64,000 bases of DNA. Source: Plectrocnemia conspersa (Eukaryota > Arthropoda > Insecta > Trichoptera > Polycentropodidae). The position numbers were made by a program, and so were the translations under genes. Under the pieces are notes generated by a model. The model did not search any database. It saw only the letters and a program-made list of their open reading frames with translations, and was not told the DNA's origin. Location: assembly GCA_009617715.1 (NCBI GenBank), contig VTFK01000155.1, forward strand, positions 124,001 through 188,000, given 5' to 3'. Below are positions 1-11,909 of this stretch, one piece after another. Every line of letters begins with the position of its first letter. The first letter of the stretch is position 1.

Positions 1-59
1 AGTTGTAAAATTCAATATTATCTTGTGGAACGAAATTATGTAAATTTAAGACGTTTCAG

Positions 60-3000
60 AAGTCGAGAGTATAACGGTAAGCGACGCGGCGAGGAAGCAT
101 ATGAGCCCTAGACATCAAGTTTTCATGGAATTAGTACAGACGGAATCGAATTATTTTGGAATTCTTCACACAATCGTTACTGTGAGTGTTATATGATAGC
201 AGTTTATTTTTTAATGTTGTTATTAATATTTTATTTTGATAGATATTCAAACAACCGTTAGAAGAGATGTCGAATGAAGATGATCCGAATAAAGCGTTAT
301 TAAATAATACCGAATTAAAAATTATTTTTGGTAATTTGGTGCCTATATATGAGATTCATAGGTGAATATTTTTTTATTATTATTAAAAATACAGTTGTGT
401 TGAATATTTAATGTAATATATAATATAATATATAATGTTTTCAGACGGATGTTAGAAGAATTGAAATTGGCAGCCCATAATTGGAATGAAGAAATTAATA
501 TAGGTCGTATAATTTTAAAGTACGCGTCCGATTTAGTTAAAGCGTATCCTCCTTTTGTGAATTTTTTCGAAAATATGAAAGAAATGTTGAACCAATGCGA
601 TAGAGATAAACCCAGGTTTGTAGCGTTAACGCTTCTGTGGGAATAGTATAAAATATGCAATTAATACTTATCTTCAATTATAGATTTCACGCGTTTCTGA
701 AAGGCCGACAAACTAGGCCTGAATGTGGCAGGCAAACGCTACAAGAGTTATTAATAAGGCCAGTACAGCGATTAGGAAGTATCAATTTGCTTTTAGACGG
801 TAATTATCAACGATATTTATGTTATTAATTGTTGTTTTTTTATATTAATCTAATATGTATTTCTATAGATATTTTGAAACATACAAATAAGTCAAATCCA
901 GATCATTCATATTTGGAATTTGCTATTGTCGGTTTGAAGGAAGTTATGACTTATGTCAACGAAGATAAAAGAAAAACGGAAGGACAACGACAAATGTTTG
1001 ATATATATAACGAAATTGATAACTGCCCTGTAAGTATTTATCTTTTTGGTAAGTTTATATGTAGTATTCGGATATAAAATGTGTGCTTAAATAATTTTAG
1101 CCACATTTGGTTTCGTCACACCGGAGTTTTGTATCTCGTTGCGAAGTAGTCGAACTTTCTAAAGATCTATCAGGCAGAGGAGATAATTTAGTATTGTTCT
1201 TATTCACTGATACGATGGAAGTTTGTAAAAAGAAGTCAAAGGTATTTTTTATTTTATTGTTGTTTTATTGTTATTTTATATGAATTGAAAAATATGTTAT
1301 TGTTTTAGGTTTTTAATTCCAAGAGTCCTCCCGTAAATGGAATTCACCATGCAGCTTCTAAATTAGGTTCGGGTAAATCGTATAGACACGTTCAGTTAAT
1401 GCCATTGAGCACCGTGAAAAGAGTTATCGACATTCGAGAATCTGAAGGTATGTCAAACGATTGTTATGTTTAATGTTAATAAGTATATTTTATGTTTTAA
1501 TGTTATTTTAGACTGCCACAAAGTATTTGCGTTAATGTGTCGAAGCAATCAGGAGTTGAAAGAGAAGTTGTATTCTTTTGCAATCACCGACGAGAGCGTA
1601 GACAAGACGAGCTTCCTCAAACAGCTCTGTCGACAGATGGCCAACACTGTTTGCAAAACGGATGCAGTACGTTTGCCTTTTCATTTGTACAAAGTCATCT
1701 GAGTGATTCTAATATTTTATTTGGAATTTTCAGGAAAAGTTCTTGGCGTGTTTGGAATCACATCAGTTGGACATCGATACTAGTGAAATCGCTTTGGGAA
1801 CGTTATCGAAAGCTTTCAAGTTCGCATCGAGAACCCGGTTAAAGGTGAGTTTTATGTGACACAATGCCATTGTTTATTATTAGGATAGATTTAATACTTA
1901 ATAATTCTCATTGCTTTAATTGTTTAAATTGCTGTATATATTACGCTGGTATTGTGAATATTAAAATAATGTAAAAATGAAAGTTAAATTTTTAGTAATT
2001 TTGACTGAAATTTAAGAAAGCAGCCGAGGTAGAAAATAAATTATTGCGTTGTTTTCAGCTAGAAACAATTGCTGCTATACCTTGGTTTCGGACCAGCAAC
2101 GATTCTGATAAGCCAAATGCGTTAGAAACTTTGGTATTTATTATGGAGAAAATCAGTATTCTAAGCATCGGATTAACAATGTTTTTTTTCCACACTTTCG
2201 GCAAACTTATACGTAAAAATTTGGAGATAATCTGTCTAAATTTATTATGTTGATAATAATTGATTGGCTTGTTGTAAAAAAAATGTGAATAACAATCTTT
2301 ACTAATTTCTCTAATTTAATATTAACACTTAATCGGCAGGTAATTAATTTACATCTAAAATATATTTTATTTTTATTTACAAATTAAGCATCAGTCGTCA
2401 GTGGGTTATAATGTATTCGACCATCGTGGCGCATTGGGGTAACCTGTCTTAATTAAATCTAAAAAAATAAAATAAAATAATAAAATAATAACAGCTGACG
2501 TGGGTCAAATTAAATTTATTGAATATTTTAATAATTTACGGCTTTGTCAAAGGCAATTTGATTTCTATGCAAAGAAAAAAAATAGTCATAATATTTTTTT
2601 TCTATATTACGGACATTCATTTCATAAGATTACAGCACAAGCTTTACGGGTAGATACTACAGAACCCATCGTTGAACACCAGAGTTCAAAAAAGGTAGAC
2701 CGAGCTGTCAGTTAAGTGTTAATATGAAAGTAAAATTGAATTAGAGAAATTTATTGTGTAATATGTGTAAATTTAAAATGTTTTGTATATGTAATATATT
2801 TTAGCTTGTATCTAATAATTAATATTTGTTAACATATAACCAAAATTATTGAATTTGATCATTTATATTATTATAATATTAAGGGCTTGTGTTATATGTA
2901 CTAAAAAATTGGCTCTCTAAATATGGCTCTTCAGCCTTAAGAAATTTGATCATGGCACACAGTGCTATTAATTTAGCAACTCTTACATATATTCTATTGC

Positions 3001-3505
3001 ACATTAACATAATACAAAATGGTACAGATGACAATTTTGATAAAAGGATTGATACATTTTTGTTGTTGCTGTTTATGATATTGATGCATGTGAGGGTTTG
3101 ATTAATGCACGTGAGGGATCATTTTATATATTCAGTAACAATGCTTTGATTGCTTTTTTTGAACGTCATCAGGTCGGCCGGGCGTTTTCTTTCAACAAAA
3201 CTCCGTCGAAGCTCAAAAGGGCGGTTTCTTCCATGATTTCGCCGTTTGGATCTACGTCTAATCTTACGCCAGCTTCGCAGCTGGAGAAAATGAAGTTGGC
3301 GAGTTGTAATAATATAAACGTTAGTTGCTTATTTATTTTTAAATATCAATAATTGTACATGTGTGTGATATTTATTTAATTTTTCAAGGAATTGGGTGTT
3401 AATAATTCTTCTGGACAGTCGGAAGTATTGATAGCACCAATGTCTGTGCAGCCAACACGGAAAGCCAAGGCAACGAGTATGTCAGCTGGTGTATTGAGAA
3501 GATAA
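60..3505 (+). CDS. Ect2: Ect2/Pebble RhoGEF, 3' part of the gene (DH-PH and C-terminus)
   Basis: Guanine-nucleotide exchange factor that loads GTP on Rho to drive the contractile ring in cytokinesis (family knowledge). Exons, all with AG/GT borders and joining in frame: 60-181, 243-361, 445-615, 684-799, 869-1029, 1101-1241, 1309-1447, 1512-1666, 1734-1844, 3173-3319, 3389-3505 (TAA 3503-3505); 498 residues in the window. The DH domain opens with HQVFMELVQTESNYFGIL and holds YPPFVNFFE, CGRQTLQELLIRPVQRL and VMTYVNEDKRKTEGQ. The PH domain follows from about CPPHLVSSHRSF through VLFLFTDTMEVCKKKSK and RHVQLMPLSTVKRVIDIRE to LCRQMANTVCKTDA. The basic tail has VGRAFSFNKTPSKLKRAVSS and ends APMSVQPTRKAKATSMSAG. 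These match human ECT2 and fly Pebble in order. The BRCT repeats must lie upstream of the window. Introns are 60-85 bp except the 1.3-kb one before 3173. No disabling change is seen, so the gene looks functional. Confidence 0.96.
2059..2133 (+). CDS. Ect2: Candidate cassette exon of Ect2 (25 codons)
   Basis: Inside the long intron 1845-3172. A pyrimidine-rich acceptor (gttttcag) precedes an open stretch of exactly 75 nt that ends at a GT donor (ttg|gtattt, like the donor used at 1242). Both borders are phase 0, as are the flanking exons, so inclusion would insert 25 residues (LETIAAIPWFRTSNDSDKPN and five more) without shifting the frame. The composition is coding-like against an AT-rich intron. 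The insert falls between the PH domain and the RAFSF motif, where human ECT2 has no equivalent. If the intron were retained the frame would run on to a stop at 2251-2253. Inferred; transcripts are not available here. Confidence 0.6.
2322..2722. mobile_element. MITE-like inverted-repeat element in the Ect2 intron
   Basis: Left end TTAACACTTAATCGGCAG (2322-2339) and right end, read on the - strand, TTAACACTTAACTGACAG match at 15 of 18 bases. Both carry an outer TTAA (2322-2325 and 2719-2722), as expected for a piggyBac-type insertion. No transposase is encoded in the 0.4 kb between. A second inverted match, aatttctctaatt at about 2304 against aattagagaaatt at about 2740, lies outside the TTAA pair, so the true ends may be further out and the element may be a fold-back repeat instead. 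Superfamily assignment is tentative. Confidence 0.5.
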
Positions 3506-5161
3506 CATCGAAATAGAATTAATGACGTGAATTCTGAATATTGTTAAATTATTAATGTACATTTTTACGTGTTTAGAAGTTCAATGGAAATGCATACATA
3601 CGGAATGACGATCAATAGATCAATCAATTAGTGTTACAAATTCGCATGATTTTAATTTATGTAAAAATAGCAGTAAACGATAAAGAATAATAAAGTACAA
3701 AAAATTAAAATTTCAAAGAAATTACATACCACTTTCTTATATTGTTGATGATATTGGTTATTGTTTAAAAAAAGTATTACATATTTTTTAAGGGAACGTC
3801 TAAATTTAAATAATTTGATTAGTAAATAATTTTAGTTGAAAAGTGTAAGACAATATAAAATTTACCAGTTATTGATTAATAATAATTAAGAACATTCAGT
3901 ATAGTTGCATTTTAATTTTACTATATATTGCATCTTTTTTTGTAACTGTATAAAGTAGTACGTAATAACGGTAGATTTTTTCCACTACTTATCGACACTA
4001 AGTAATATAATTTTTTTGTATTTATTGTGATATCGTTTTAATCGTCGTGTCATATCATCTGTATATTTTAATTTTAATTTTTGATCTACACTTATATGAA
4101 TGTTTAATTGTATTTGTGCAGCAAGTTTTTGAGACATAATAATTATTATTGATTATAATTTTAATTATAATTATTATTATTATTATTACTAATTAAACGA
4201 AGTTTTGGTAGCTAAGTTTGGTGCATATTGTATAATTTGTAACAATATATCTGTGTGCAAAATGAATTATAAAAATCATTTTTAATTTTATTATGTAGAG
4301 TTGCTTCAAAAATACACGTTTAGCACAGTATATATTATTTATATATTATAAATATATTTCGATTTTCATTCTATAAGGAAATATATACATATATAAATAT
4401 TATTTGCTTCATATGTATTTTAGAAGCAACTCTTAATGGATTTTTGCGGCTTATGTCGTTTTTCCTTTTGCACATAGATATTTTTGTATGATCTGATATG
4501 AGAAGGGAATGCTCAGTGATTAAATATTTGTTATTATAAAATCGTGTAGCTGTTGAAATTAAAAAATGATCTGTAATTTTCTCAATGTCGCTCAAAAATT
4601 TAAATATGGCTAGTCATAATAGATTCATTAGTTTTTTTACCATTAACTAATTTTTGAAGCGGCTTATTTCTGGTTGATGTTGAAAATTTGTTCCTTAATT
4701 AAATGAATCGTCTTGTCTCATTGTTTATATTGTATCGATTTTGACTCAGAACGTATTGACTTTCTTGCATACAATTTTATGTACAGTGATTGATGTAAAT
4801 CTAGTTGTAGATATTATAAAATGAGTAGAATAGTAGCGATTCCAACGAATCGGCCAATCTTTTTTTATTAAATTAATAAAAACTATACAATTTTATACTT
4901 AGCAATACGAAGAAAAATATGGAATTGTAACAGAATATTTATTGCTGAACGGTGTTTGTTGGCAGAGTAATAATAAAATTGCGTAATGTCTCATAATCAG
5001 TAAGATTTTCATATACAAGCTCTGTGATCGATTGAAAGTAGTCTATGGATGCGTAAAGTTTAGTGATTAACTCGATCACTAGAATGTAAATACATATAAC
5101 ATACGTGGCGCTCAAAATTTGAATACAGTATTTTGTATATTGTAACGATTTTTTAAATAAA
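3506..5161 (+). other. Ect2 3' UTR and downstream sequence
   Basis: Very AT-rich, no credible ORF. AATAAA polyadenylation signals occur at 3689-3694 (about 185 nt after the stop) and at 5156-5161, so a short or a long 3' UTR is possible. About 4138-4192 is a run of TTA/TAA repeats. The inverted repeat at 4297-4433 is listed separately. Confidence 0.55.
4297..4433. repeat. Short inverted repeat, 19-bp arms
   Basis: agagttgcttcaaaaatac (4297-4315) and its reverse complement at 4415-4433 match at 18 of 19 bases, with an AT-rich spacer of about 100 nt. It lies in the possible long 3' UTR of Ect2. It could be a small MITE remnant or an RNA hairpin. Confidence 0.6.
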
Positions 5162-6559
5162 ATTGTAAAAAAACTACATACATATATACAAAATGTTTTG
5201 GTATTATTTTAGTTTGTAAAAATCCTTACCAGTTATATTTCCATCTTTATATTTATACAAATACTTACAATAATCACGTTTTCAAATGCTAATATTATTT
5301 TTGCATGCCAACGATAATATACAGCTAAGAATTATTCTGCATTAAAATCTTTATATACCCTTTTCTCATTGACATCTAATATCAATTACTGAAATAAAAT
5401 ATTTAATTAAGATATGATGGAAACCAATATCAATTTGGTTTACTACCTTTCTTGGAATAATTATTAGTAATATAACGTGCTAATAGATGTCTCTATAATA
5501 TCTGAATTGTATTAGGTACAAATTTATTTCATATTACAGTTAGAATATACGGATATTATAATGAGGTAATATATTTAGGGAGGAGTTTCCGAGAACGATG
5601 AAAGGTTGATTTCATAAATTGGGAGATTTTAATAATAGCTAAAAAGCGTATTTATAAGCTTGTATAATATTAACAGGAGCGTATTGGATCGTCTGCGTTT
5701 AATTAAATTATTAATTGCGCTAATTTCTACGTTTCGTGGAAATTAAATAAGCTGTAAAACGTTATAGAAGAGAATAAGCATTTTTGCGTATGTCGACGAT
5801 TTTGAGATGGATGATAAAAAATGTCAATGTGAATGAATTAAGCATGGTTCTGTAATGGAATATAATAAAAAACGAATAAATCATTTTCATTATTATATCA
5901 ATAAATTTCAATTTATATGCCGACTGAATATTCTTATTTTCTATTATAATATTATAATAGCATTGGTATTGTATAGAATACTCTGATACTGCTTAGCATC
6001 AGACATAGGCTTTCCTTTGCTTGCTTTATTGCTGAGTTCTCGAAATCTTTATCCAGTGGTGTATATTTCCACCTGATTTATTCTAATGGTATATTTGAAA
6101 AACAAAATTAAAGTTTTAGTGCAGTAAAAAATCGTGTATCGAATAAGTTTTTGGTTGAATTGAGGCAATACATTATGGCTTGAAGCAAACACAAAAAAAA
6201 TAATTGTAATTCATTTCTAAGTCGACAATAAAGTGACTATATACATTTTTTTATTTGACTCCTTCGTATGTTGATAAAAACCCGACCAGAGAATGTTTTC
6301 GCAATGCAAGTGAATTGAGGATTTGTGAGAATTCATGCGGCACGCATTAGGATTAGGACATGGATTAGGAGAGTTTGTCGAATGCGTAGTTTGTACCACT
6401 AAATATAAGATTTTGTTTGCCAAGAGGGATTTTTTAGCTAAATGATTTTCTTATTGATTTATTGTTTGTATATTGAGAATCCAGCTGAATTGAACCATCA
6501 TATCGTATTTTTTTAAAACAATAAAATAATTTCTTTAATTAATTAAATTCTTACAAGGT
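5162..6559. other. AT-rich intergenic sequence
   Basis: No gene seen. It contains a perfect 20-bp palindrome, ctattataatattataatag, at 5941-5960. The short ORFs on either strand are low-complexity and look like chance. Confidence 0.6.
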
Positions 6560-6870
6560 ATGCTGGGATATGATTTCTTCGAGTGACGTTGACGATGCAA
6601 TTGGCCCACCAACATCCGCATCTGTGGTTCGACAGAGCTGCCTCGAAGCAAGAGTATAACATATGTAACGCTTTGTTTCATCGGCAGACGATCACACGAT
6701 CGAGATGAGAAGGGCAGAGACGATTCGACGCGAGAGATGATCAGAGACGAGCTCAGACAGCAGACGGAATCCGAGGTAAACCGCATCCACATCGAGAGAC
6801 ATCAACGGGTCGTCCAGAGGACATCACTTCTCCACCATCACTCAGCTTAGTAAATAAAATTCGACACTAT
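6560..6870 (+). repeat. GC-richer block, possibly a solo LTR or other repeat end
   Basis: Stands out from AT-rich surroundings: a TATA-like gagtataaca near 6650, then about 170 nt rich in CGA/GAGA (for example cgattcgacgcgagagatga), then AGTAAATAAAATTCG with an AATAAA signal near 6853. TATA box, GC-rich body and polyadenylation signal within 300 nt resemble the U3-R layout of an LTR. I could not find matching TG...CA ends or a target duplication, so this is only a suggestion. Confidence 0.25.
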
Positions 6871-9740
6871 TTCTATGCTGTGGTAATTTGTAAATAATAA
6901 AATTAAATCAATTTTGGTTGCAAAGTCACACCCCTTTGGCCTCAAAACCTGAAATTATATTAAAAATGAAATCGTTTTCAGGAGTTTTGAGGTTGGAGAG
7001 TCGCTCAATAATATTTTTCATTTTGTGAGTAGTTAAATTTTTTCTAAGAATATTTCTTATCCTCTAAGATAATTTTTTTTATTATATTCGATGTAAAAAT
7101 AAGCATTAAACCGTTTAATCCAAGAAAGTACTTTTAAATGAGTATTATTCAGAATTTTTTAATATTACCAAATTATAGAGAAATCGAAAAAATTATTTGT
7201 ATTTTTATAATGAATTAATATTCTAAAGCTATGATAAATATTAATTTATATATTTTAGAAAGGTAGCAAACGCATAATACAAATATACGTATGCCTATGA
7301 AATTAATTATTTAATTCAAGTGGCAATTTTAATTAGCTTAAAATATACATAGCAAACTTTGGGTCTATGGCGTGCGATCGATTGTACACCTAAGTCTAGT
7401 ACCTGTGCTATCTGTCATATATTTATTTCGGCGTTTATTTTCATAATATTGGGAAATTATCGATTAAGCACCACAGGTTATATTAATTTAGCGAAATTGG
7501 TTGGAACGCTTGGTTGAAAATTTATGTGTACATAAGTGTTGGATTTCGAATCACGTAATCTAACCTAACTCAATATAAACTTTGGAAATGTTAACAAGCG
7601 TGTAAGTACTGCAGAAAATAAATGCGGATATGAACTGATTTATCACAGGAGAGTTGATTAGATCTTAATGAATTTTTCTACCGTTATAAAAAATAAAAAA
7701 ATAAAAAAAAACATCTAAACGAAACATAATATTTATGTACGTTATATATTTTGAGAACTATGTGCGCGCATTGGCGCAACATCCCCAACTTGCAAGGGTA
7801 GTAAAGAAAAAGGGCCATAAAAAATATACTTTTATCTATTTTTCAAGCTTTAAAAAGTATTAAAAAGAAAACTTAGGAGCACAAAATATTCGTTATAAAG
7901 TCTTCTTTTAATATTTTAACGTAAAAGTAAAACATAATGCTTTGTTGTATGTAGTACGTAATACAATGCGTGGTCGTATAAATATTAAAGAGCATTATGG
8001 TATATATGAGTATGAGCTATAATCATATTTTTTCTGATTAATTATGAGAAAAAAAATTAATATAATAAGATATATTTTACTGTATACGCTGATTTTGATT
8101 TTACAAAAAAAATAACTTTTATAAATATGTGCCATTTTTAAAGAAGTTGTGACATTTAGAATCAATTGCAAACGAATTTCCTTACTTTTGGGTTCAATAA
8201 AAAGTATATCATAGGCATTTAATATTTTCTTGAATTAAAAAAAAATGTATGTATGTATTTATTTATGGTAACCTATATATATATATATATACAATAAATA
8301 TATGGGTTTGCTCAATTTTTTTAAATTAAGGAAGAAAATAGTCTGAATAATAACTAGTGCCTTTACTGAGATATCCAAACTCCATAAAGCAATGATCAAT
8401 CACGTGACCGAGTTTCATATAATTGGTCTTGAAATAGATATAATATTCTAGCTATTACAGAGGGTGATAATAGTATATTTAATTTAATAGGTATTCTAAC
8501 TATTTGCACTCTTATATCATTATTTTATGTTCTTATTTGTATCGTAACTTATTCGTCCAAGAAAAAGTCGATTAGCCTAGGACTAGTAAGTATTTTAACT
8601 TTCAATAATATTTATTGCTTAAAATACCGTTGTAAATAAACGTCTTATATTGGGGAACTTTTTTTTTTTCAGCTATTACCCCAAAATATATTTGTTTAGA
8701 CTAATATTGCTGCTTCGAGTTAAAACTACCAACCAATTAGACCCAATAAGTCTAAAAGCTGTTAGTAAAATTGACGCACCGACCGTGAGAAACCAAACTT
8801 ATATGGCGTTAAGGGCGTCATAATTCCACTTATCAGCTTTTCGGTCATCCAACAATTTGCAGCAAAGACAAAACCGGTGCTAAAGTATACCATACAATGG
8901 AGGAATTATGCGATGCAAAACCCTTTTTATGTGCCACCCAGCGTAGCGCGTACCGGCCATAAATTTCAAGGGATTAGCGCCCGGAAAGCGTCGCAATAAC
9001 CATTCGAGACTATTTGCAAATGTTTTTATCATATAACAATCTTTGTCTTATAAAATAAAAAATATACACCCCTGACACATAGACCAGGATATTCATAACA
9101 TACTTGACTGTATTAATGATCTTTTCTTGTAAAAGTTTTTTTTCTTTTCTTTATTTTTCATAAAGTTCAAAAAAATTCAAAGACGCTGATTTTTGTCGAA
9201 TTTTATTTGTTTATATGTTTTAAATTATTCGTTTGTGACATTGCAACATAAATTGACTATGAGAGAAGCATTCGTATTTCAAATCAATTTATGGCGAATT
9301 GCGCTACTGTCATTGACATGTTTATTGTAATGGCAAGGTAAGCAAAAACATGACAATTTACTAATAAACGCTTCTTGTAGTGAAAAGGTGAATCGTTAGT
9401 AAGCATTGGAATTTTAGGAATACATTATCGCCTTTAAATGTGCCAGTCAGAGTCGCCTCAATCACATGTATTATATAATTAATATATAAGATCTCAGCTT
9501 GATAAATAAATAGTTAGTTGGTTAAAATAAATAAACCTGCACCAACTGACATACATTTTTGAATCGGATTATATTTTATTGGCGTATCTAATGCTTGGTT
9601 TTGAAATTAATTATATTACGTGCTCAAGGCTCATATGTTTTTATTTATACTTATATGTATGATGTATGAATCTATCTCAATATGTACGTATAGCTAAGAC
9701 TAATAAAACCTAAACATAAAAAATAAAGGAAAAACATATT
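6871..9740. other. AT-rich intergenic sequence
   Basis: No gene seen. It holds an (AT)n run at 8274-8291 and a more balanced block at about 8690-9010 (CG-containing, no long ORF) that could be regulatory. Part of 9400-9475 resembles 59725-59800 (listed as a repeat pair). Confidence 0.5.
9400..9475 (+). repeat. Dispersed repeat, copy 1 (other copy near 59725-59800)
   Basis: atacattatcgcctttaaatgtgccagtcagagtcgc...tcacatg here resembles atacattatcgtttttaaatgtgctagtcaagatatgc...tcacatg near 59740-59800 in the same orientation. Similarity fades on both sides. Family unknown. Confidence 0.45.
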
Positions 9741-9744
9741 TTTA

Positions 9745-9835
9745 AGCCGGGCCGGCAATAGCGCAGTGGATAAAAATGTTCTTGTTATTGAACGAACAAT
9801 TTTAATTCAATTTCCGTCGGAAACGAAATTGAAAC
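9745..9835 (+). repeat. tRNA-derived SINE head (degenerate)
   Basis: ggcaatagcgcagtggataa contains a good pol III box A (tagcgcagtgg), and about 45 nt later ttaattcaatttccgtcgg is a weak box B. The rest does not fold as a functional tRNA, so it is read as a SINE 5' region and not a tRNA gene. Confidence 0.4.
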
Positions 9836-10015
9836 AAATAAGTTGTTCAAACACGTTTTTATTATATTTGTAATTGCTTAATATAAAGCAATTACTATAA
9901 AAATTAAAAACATAGTTGCAATTATGCCTCCAAATAATAAATTCTTAACTAAATTCTAATACTTTCTTTGTTACTTGAGTACTGCAAGGATATCATCTTA
10001 GTCGCATTTTATTTA

Positions 10016-10102
10016 TAATATTCAATATTATAAATAACATATTTAAAGACGATATTCTAAAGTTGAGAATTTTTGCTAACGATCTTAAGATTTTTAGATG
10101 AA
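10016..10102 (+). pseudogene. LINE reverse-transcriptase fragment (FADD-box region)
   Basis: In frame: INNIFKDDILKLRIFANDLK. It resembles the stretch of non-LTR reverse transcriptases that reads YINDL...LFADDLK. The first catalytic aspartate of the ADD motif is N here (GCT AAC GAT), so the copy is dead. Only about 29 codons are recognisable. Confidence 0.5.
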
Positions 10103-10280
10103 TGATCGTGTGTCTAAAAAAATCTAAAGTCTAAATTTAATTTAAAAGTGGTAATTATGTAGTAAATAATTTATTTAGAATTAAAACATAAATAAAACGA
10201 TAATAATTTTAGAAATAAATTAAATTAAAAGACTCAAGTTTAACGATTATAATAAATAAAATATATTTAACTATAACATA

Positions 10281-11908
10281 TCATGAATATTAATAAAATG
10301 TATTGTTCGTATGTGTGTACTCTATAGACTAAAAAACTACTAGACCGATTTCGCTGAAAATTTCACAGTTTGTTATTATTAGTTTAAGGAGTGCTTAAAT
10401 AGTTATTTTAATGAAATAAAAAATTTTTATAGTGTTGTCGGGCTCCAACGCTCTCCCGATAATTTTGACGTTATATCACGATGACTCATCGTCGCCATTG
10501 TATTTTTCTTTGTAACCCATAAATTAGGTTTTAGATGTTTGCCGTTGTTCTATAATTTTGATATCGCAACATGATATCAAATCACCGCCGTAGATTTTAT
10601 TTGCTTAAATATATTTTAATTTAGTATTATATATTCGTATCCTGTCACATACAATCCATAAATTAAATTTACAATGATCGTCGCAGTTCTAATTATTATA
10701 TAAATGTATCTTAAACTCTTGGTATAATGACATCATACACTTTCATCGTATGATAATTGATGTATTGTCGTTGTTGCATAAAAATGCCACCAAAACGACA
10801 AAATATTGGTCGTCGCACAAATATCAATTGCATTGGATCAAACTTTGTAAGGTTTATGTGATAACGAACAGCCATTCGGTGGTGCACTAATACTATTAGC
10901 AAGTAATTTTCGTCAGACATTACCTGTTATACCACGTTCAACACCAGCTGATGAACTGAACGTGTGTTTAAAAGCATAAAATTTGTGGAGACACGTTAAT
11001 AAATTTATATTGACGACAATCATTCGTGTTTAATTGCAAAATGTTTTGTAAAACAATTATTGGATATTAAAAATAGCAAAATTACGATTGATAAATTAAC
11101 AGGCTGCATTAAATTAACTATCGATTTTTATAGTATCACACACTCAAAAGAAAAATTGATTCAATGCGTATTTAAAGATATCATACATTACAAAAGTCAT
11201 CAATGGTTAAGTGAACGTGCAAATGTTATTAGCATTATCATTCAACATGTGTTACTAGGCGAAACATATACTTATACATCAGTAGATATTATTATGAAAC
11301 AAGATGAAGCAGTAAATTATCCAACTGAATTCTTGAATTCACTTTAGCCAGATTGCCACCTCACGTCATAAATTTGAAGATTGGTGTTCCTATCATTATT
11401 CTTAGAAGCACCTGTCTTTGCAATGGTACCTGATTGGCAGGCAATAAATTGTTAAAATGATATCAAAGAAACAAGTGGCAAATTTAAAGGAAAAAATGTG
11501 CTGCTACTATGCATTTCAATGATTCCAACATATATGCCATTCTTATTAAAACAATTGCAATTTTCAATTAAACTGGCTTTTATAATAACGATAAACAAAT
11601 CACAAGATCAATCGTTCCAAGTATGTGGATTGAATTTGGAGAATATATGTTTTTCTCATGGTCAATTATAAGTTGCATGCTCTCGTATAAGCGCCAAATG
11701 GAATTACCAAAAACATCCTATGAAGAGAAATAATTCATTAATTTCAGTTTTTTAATTTAAATGAAATTAATATTGAATTGATATTGTACATTTTATTGTT
11801 TTAGTAAAATATCCAGATGGTTTTAGTAAAATATCTAATTGTATTTATTAAATTCATATACATATATAGTCAAATTTAGCAATAGCGAAGTATTGCCGAG
11901 TTCGCTAG
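10281..11908 (+). mobile_element. Helitron, internally deleted, with both termini
   Basis: Rolling-circle transposon. The 5' end starts TC (10281) after host A (10280) and reads into tctatagactaaaaaactac and tagaccgatttcgctgaaaa, typical of insect Helitron 5' regions. The 3' end has the hairpin GCAATAgcgaagTATTGC, 8 nt of spacer, then CTAG (11905-11908) followed by host T, the expected A^T insertion. Inside are the start of the Helitron ORF (MPPKRQNIGRRTN from 10794) and, from about 11040, pieces of the C-terminal Pif1-type helicase: HQWLSERANV, DEAVNYPTEFLNSL, ATLPPHVINLKIGVPII, LCNGTRLAG, KLAFIITINKSQDQ, QVCGLNLENICFSHG. Most of the Rep/helicase is missing. The rest has frameshifts and stops, so it is non-autonomous. 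Confidence 0.88.
11040..11740 (+). pseudogene. Helitron Pif1-like helicase C-terminal remnant
   Basis: The longest intact piece runs to the stop at 11345-11347 and ends DEAVNYPTEFLNSL. Downstream, in shifting frames, come the conserved VINLKIGVPI / CNGTRL and ITINKS(Q)xQ / LNLEN.CFSHGQL blocks that close Helitron helicases. The match to motif VI (SQGQ changed to SQDQ) shows decay. It belongs to the Helitron at 10281-11908. Confidence 0.8.
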
Positions 11909-11909
11909 T

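Noticed and set aside
343..660. 105-codon - strand ORF
   Set aside because: Shadow of Ect2 exon 445-615 on the opposite strand.
1537..1842. + strand ORF in an alternative register
   Set aside because: Shadow of Ect2 exons 1512-1666 and 1734-1844 read through the intron.
8274..8291. (AT)n run as a promoter TATA box
   Set aside because: Simple microsatellite in an AT desert with no associated exon.
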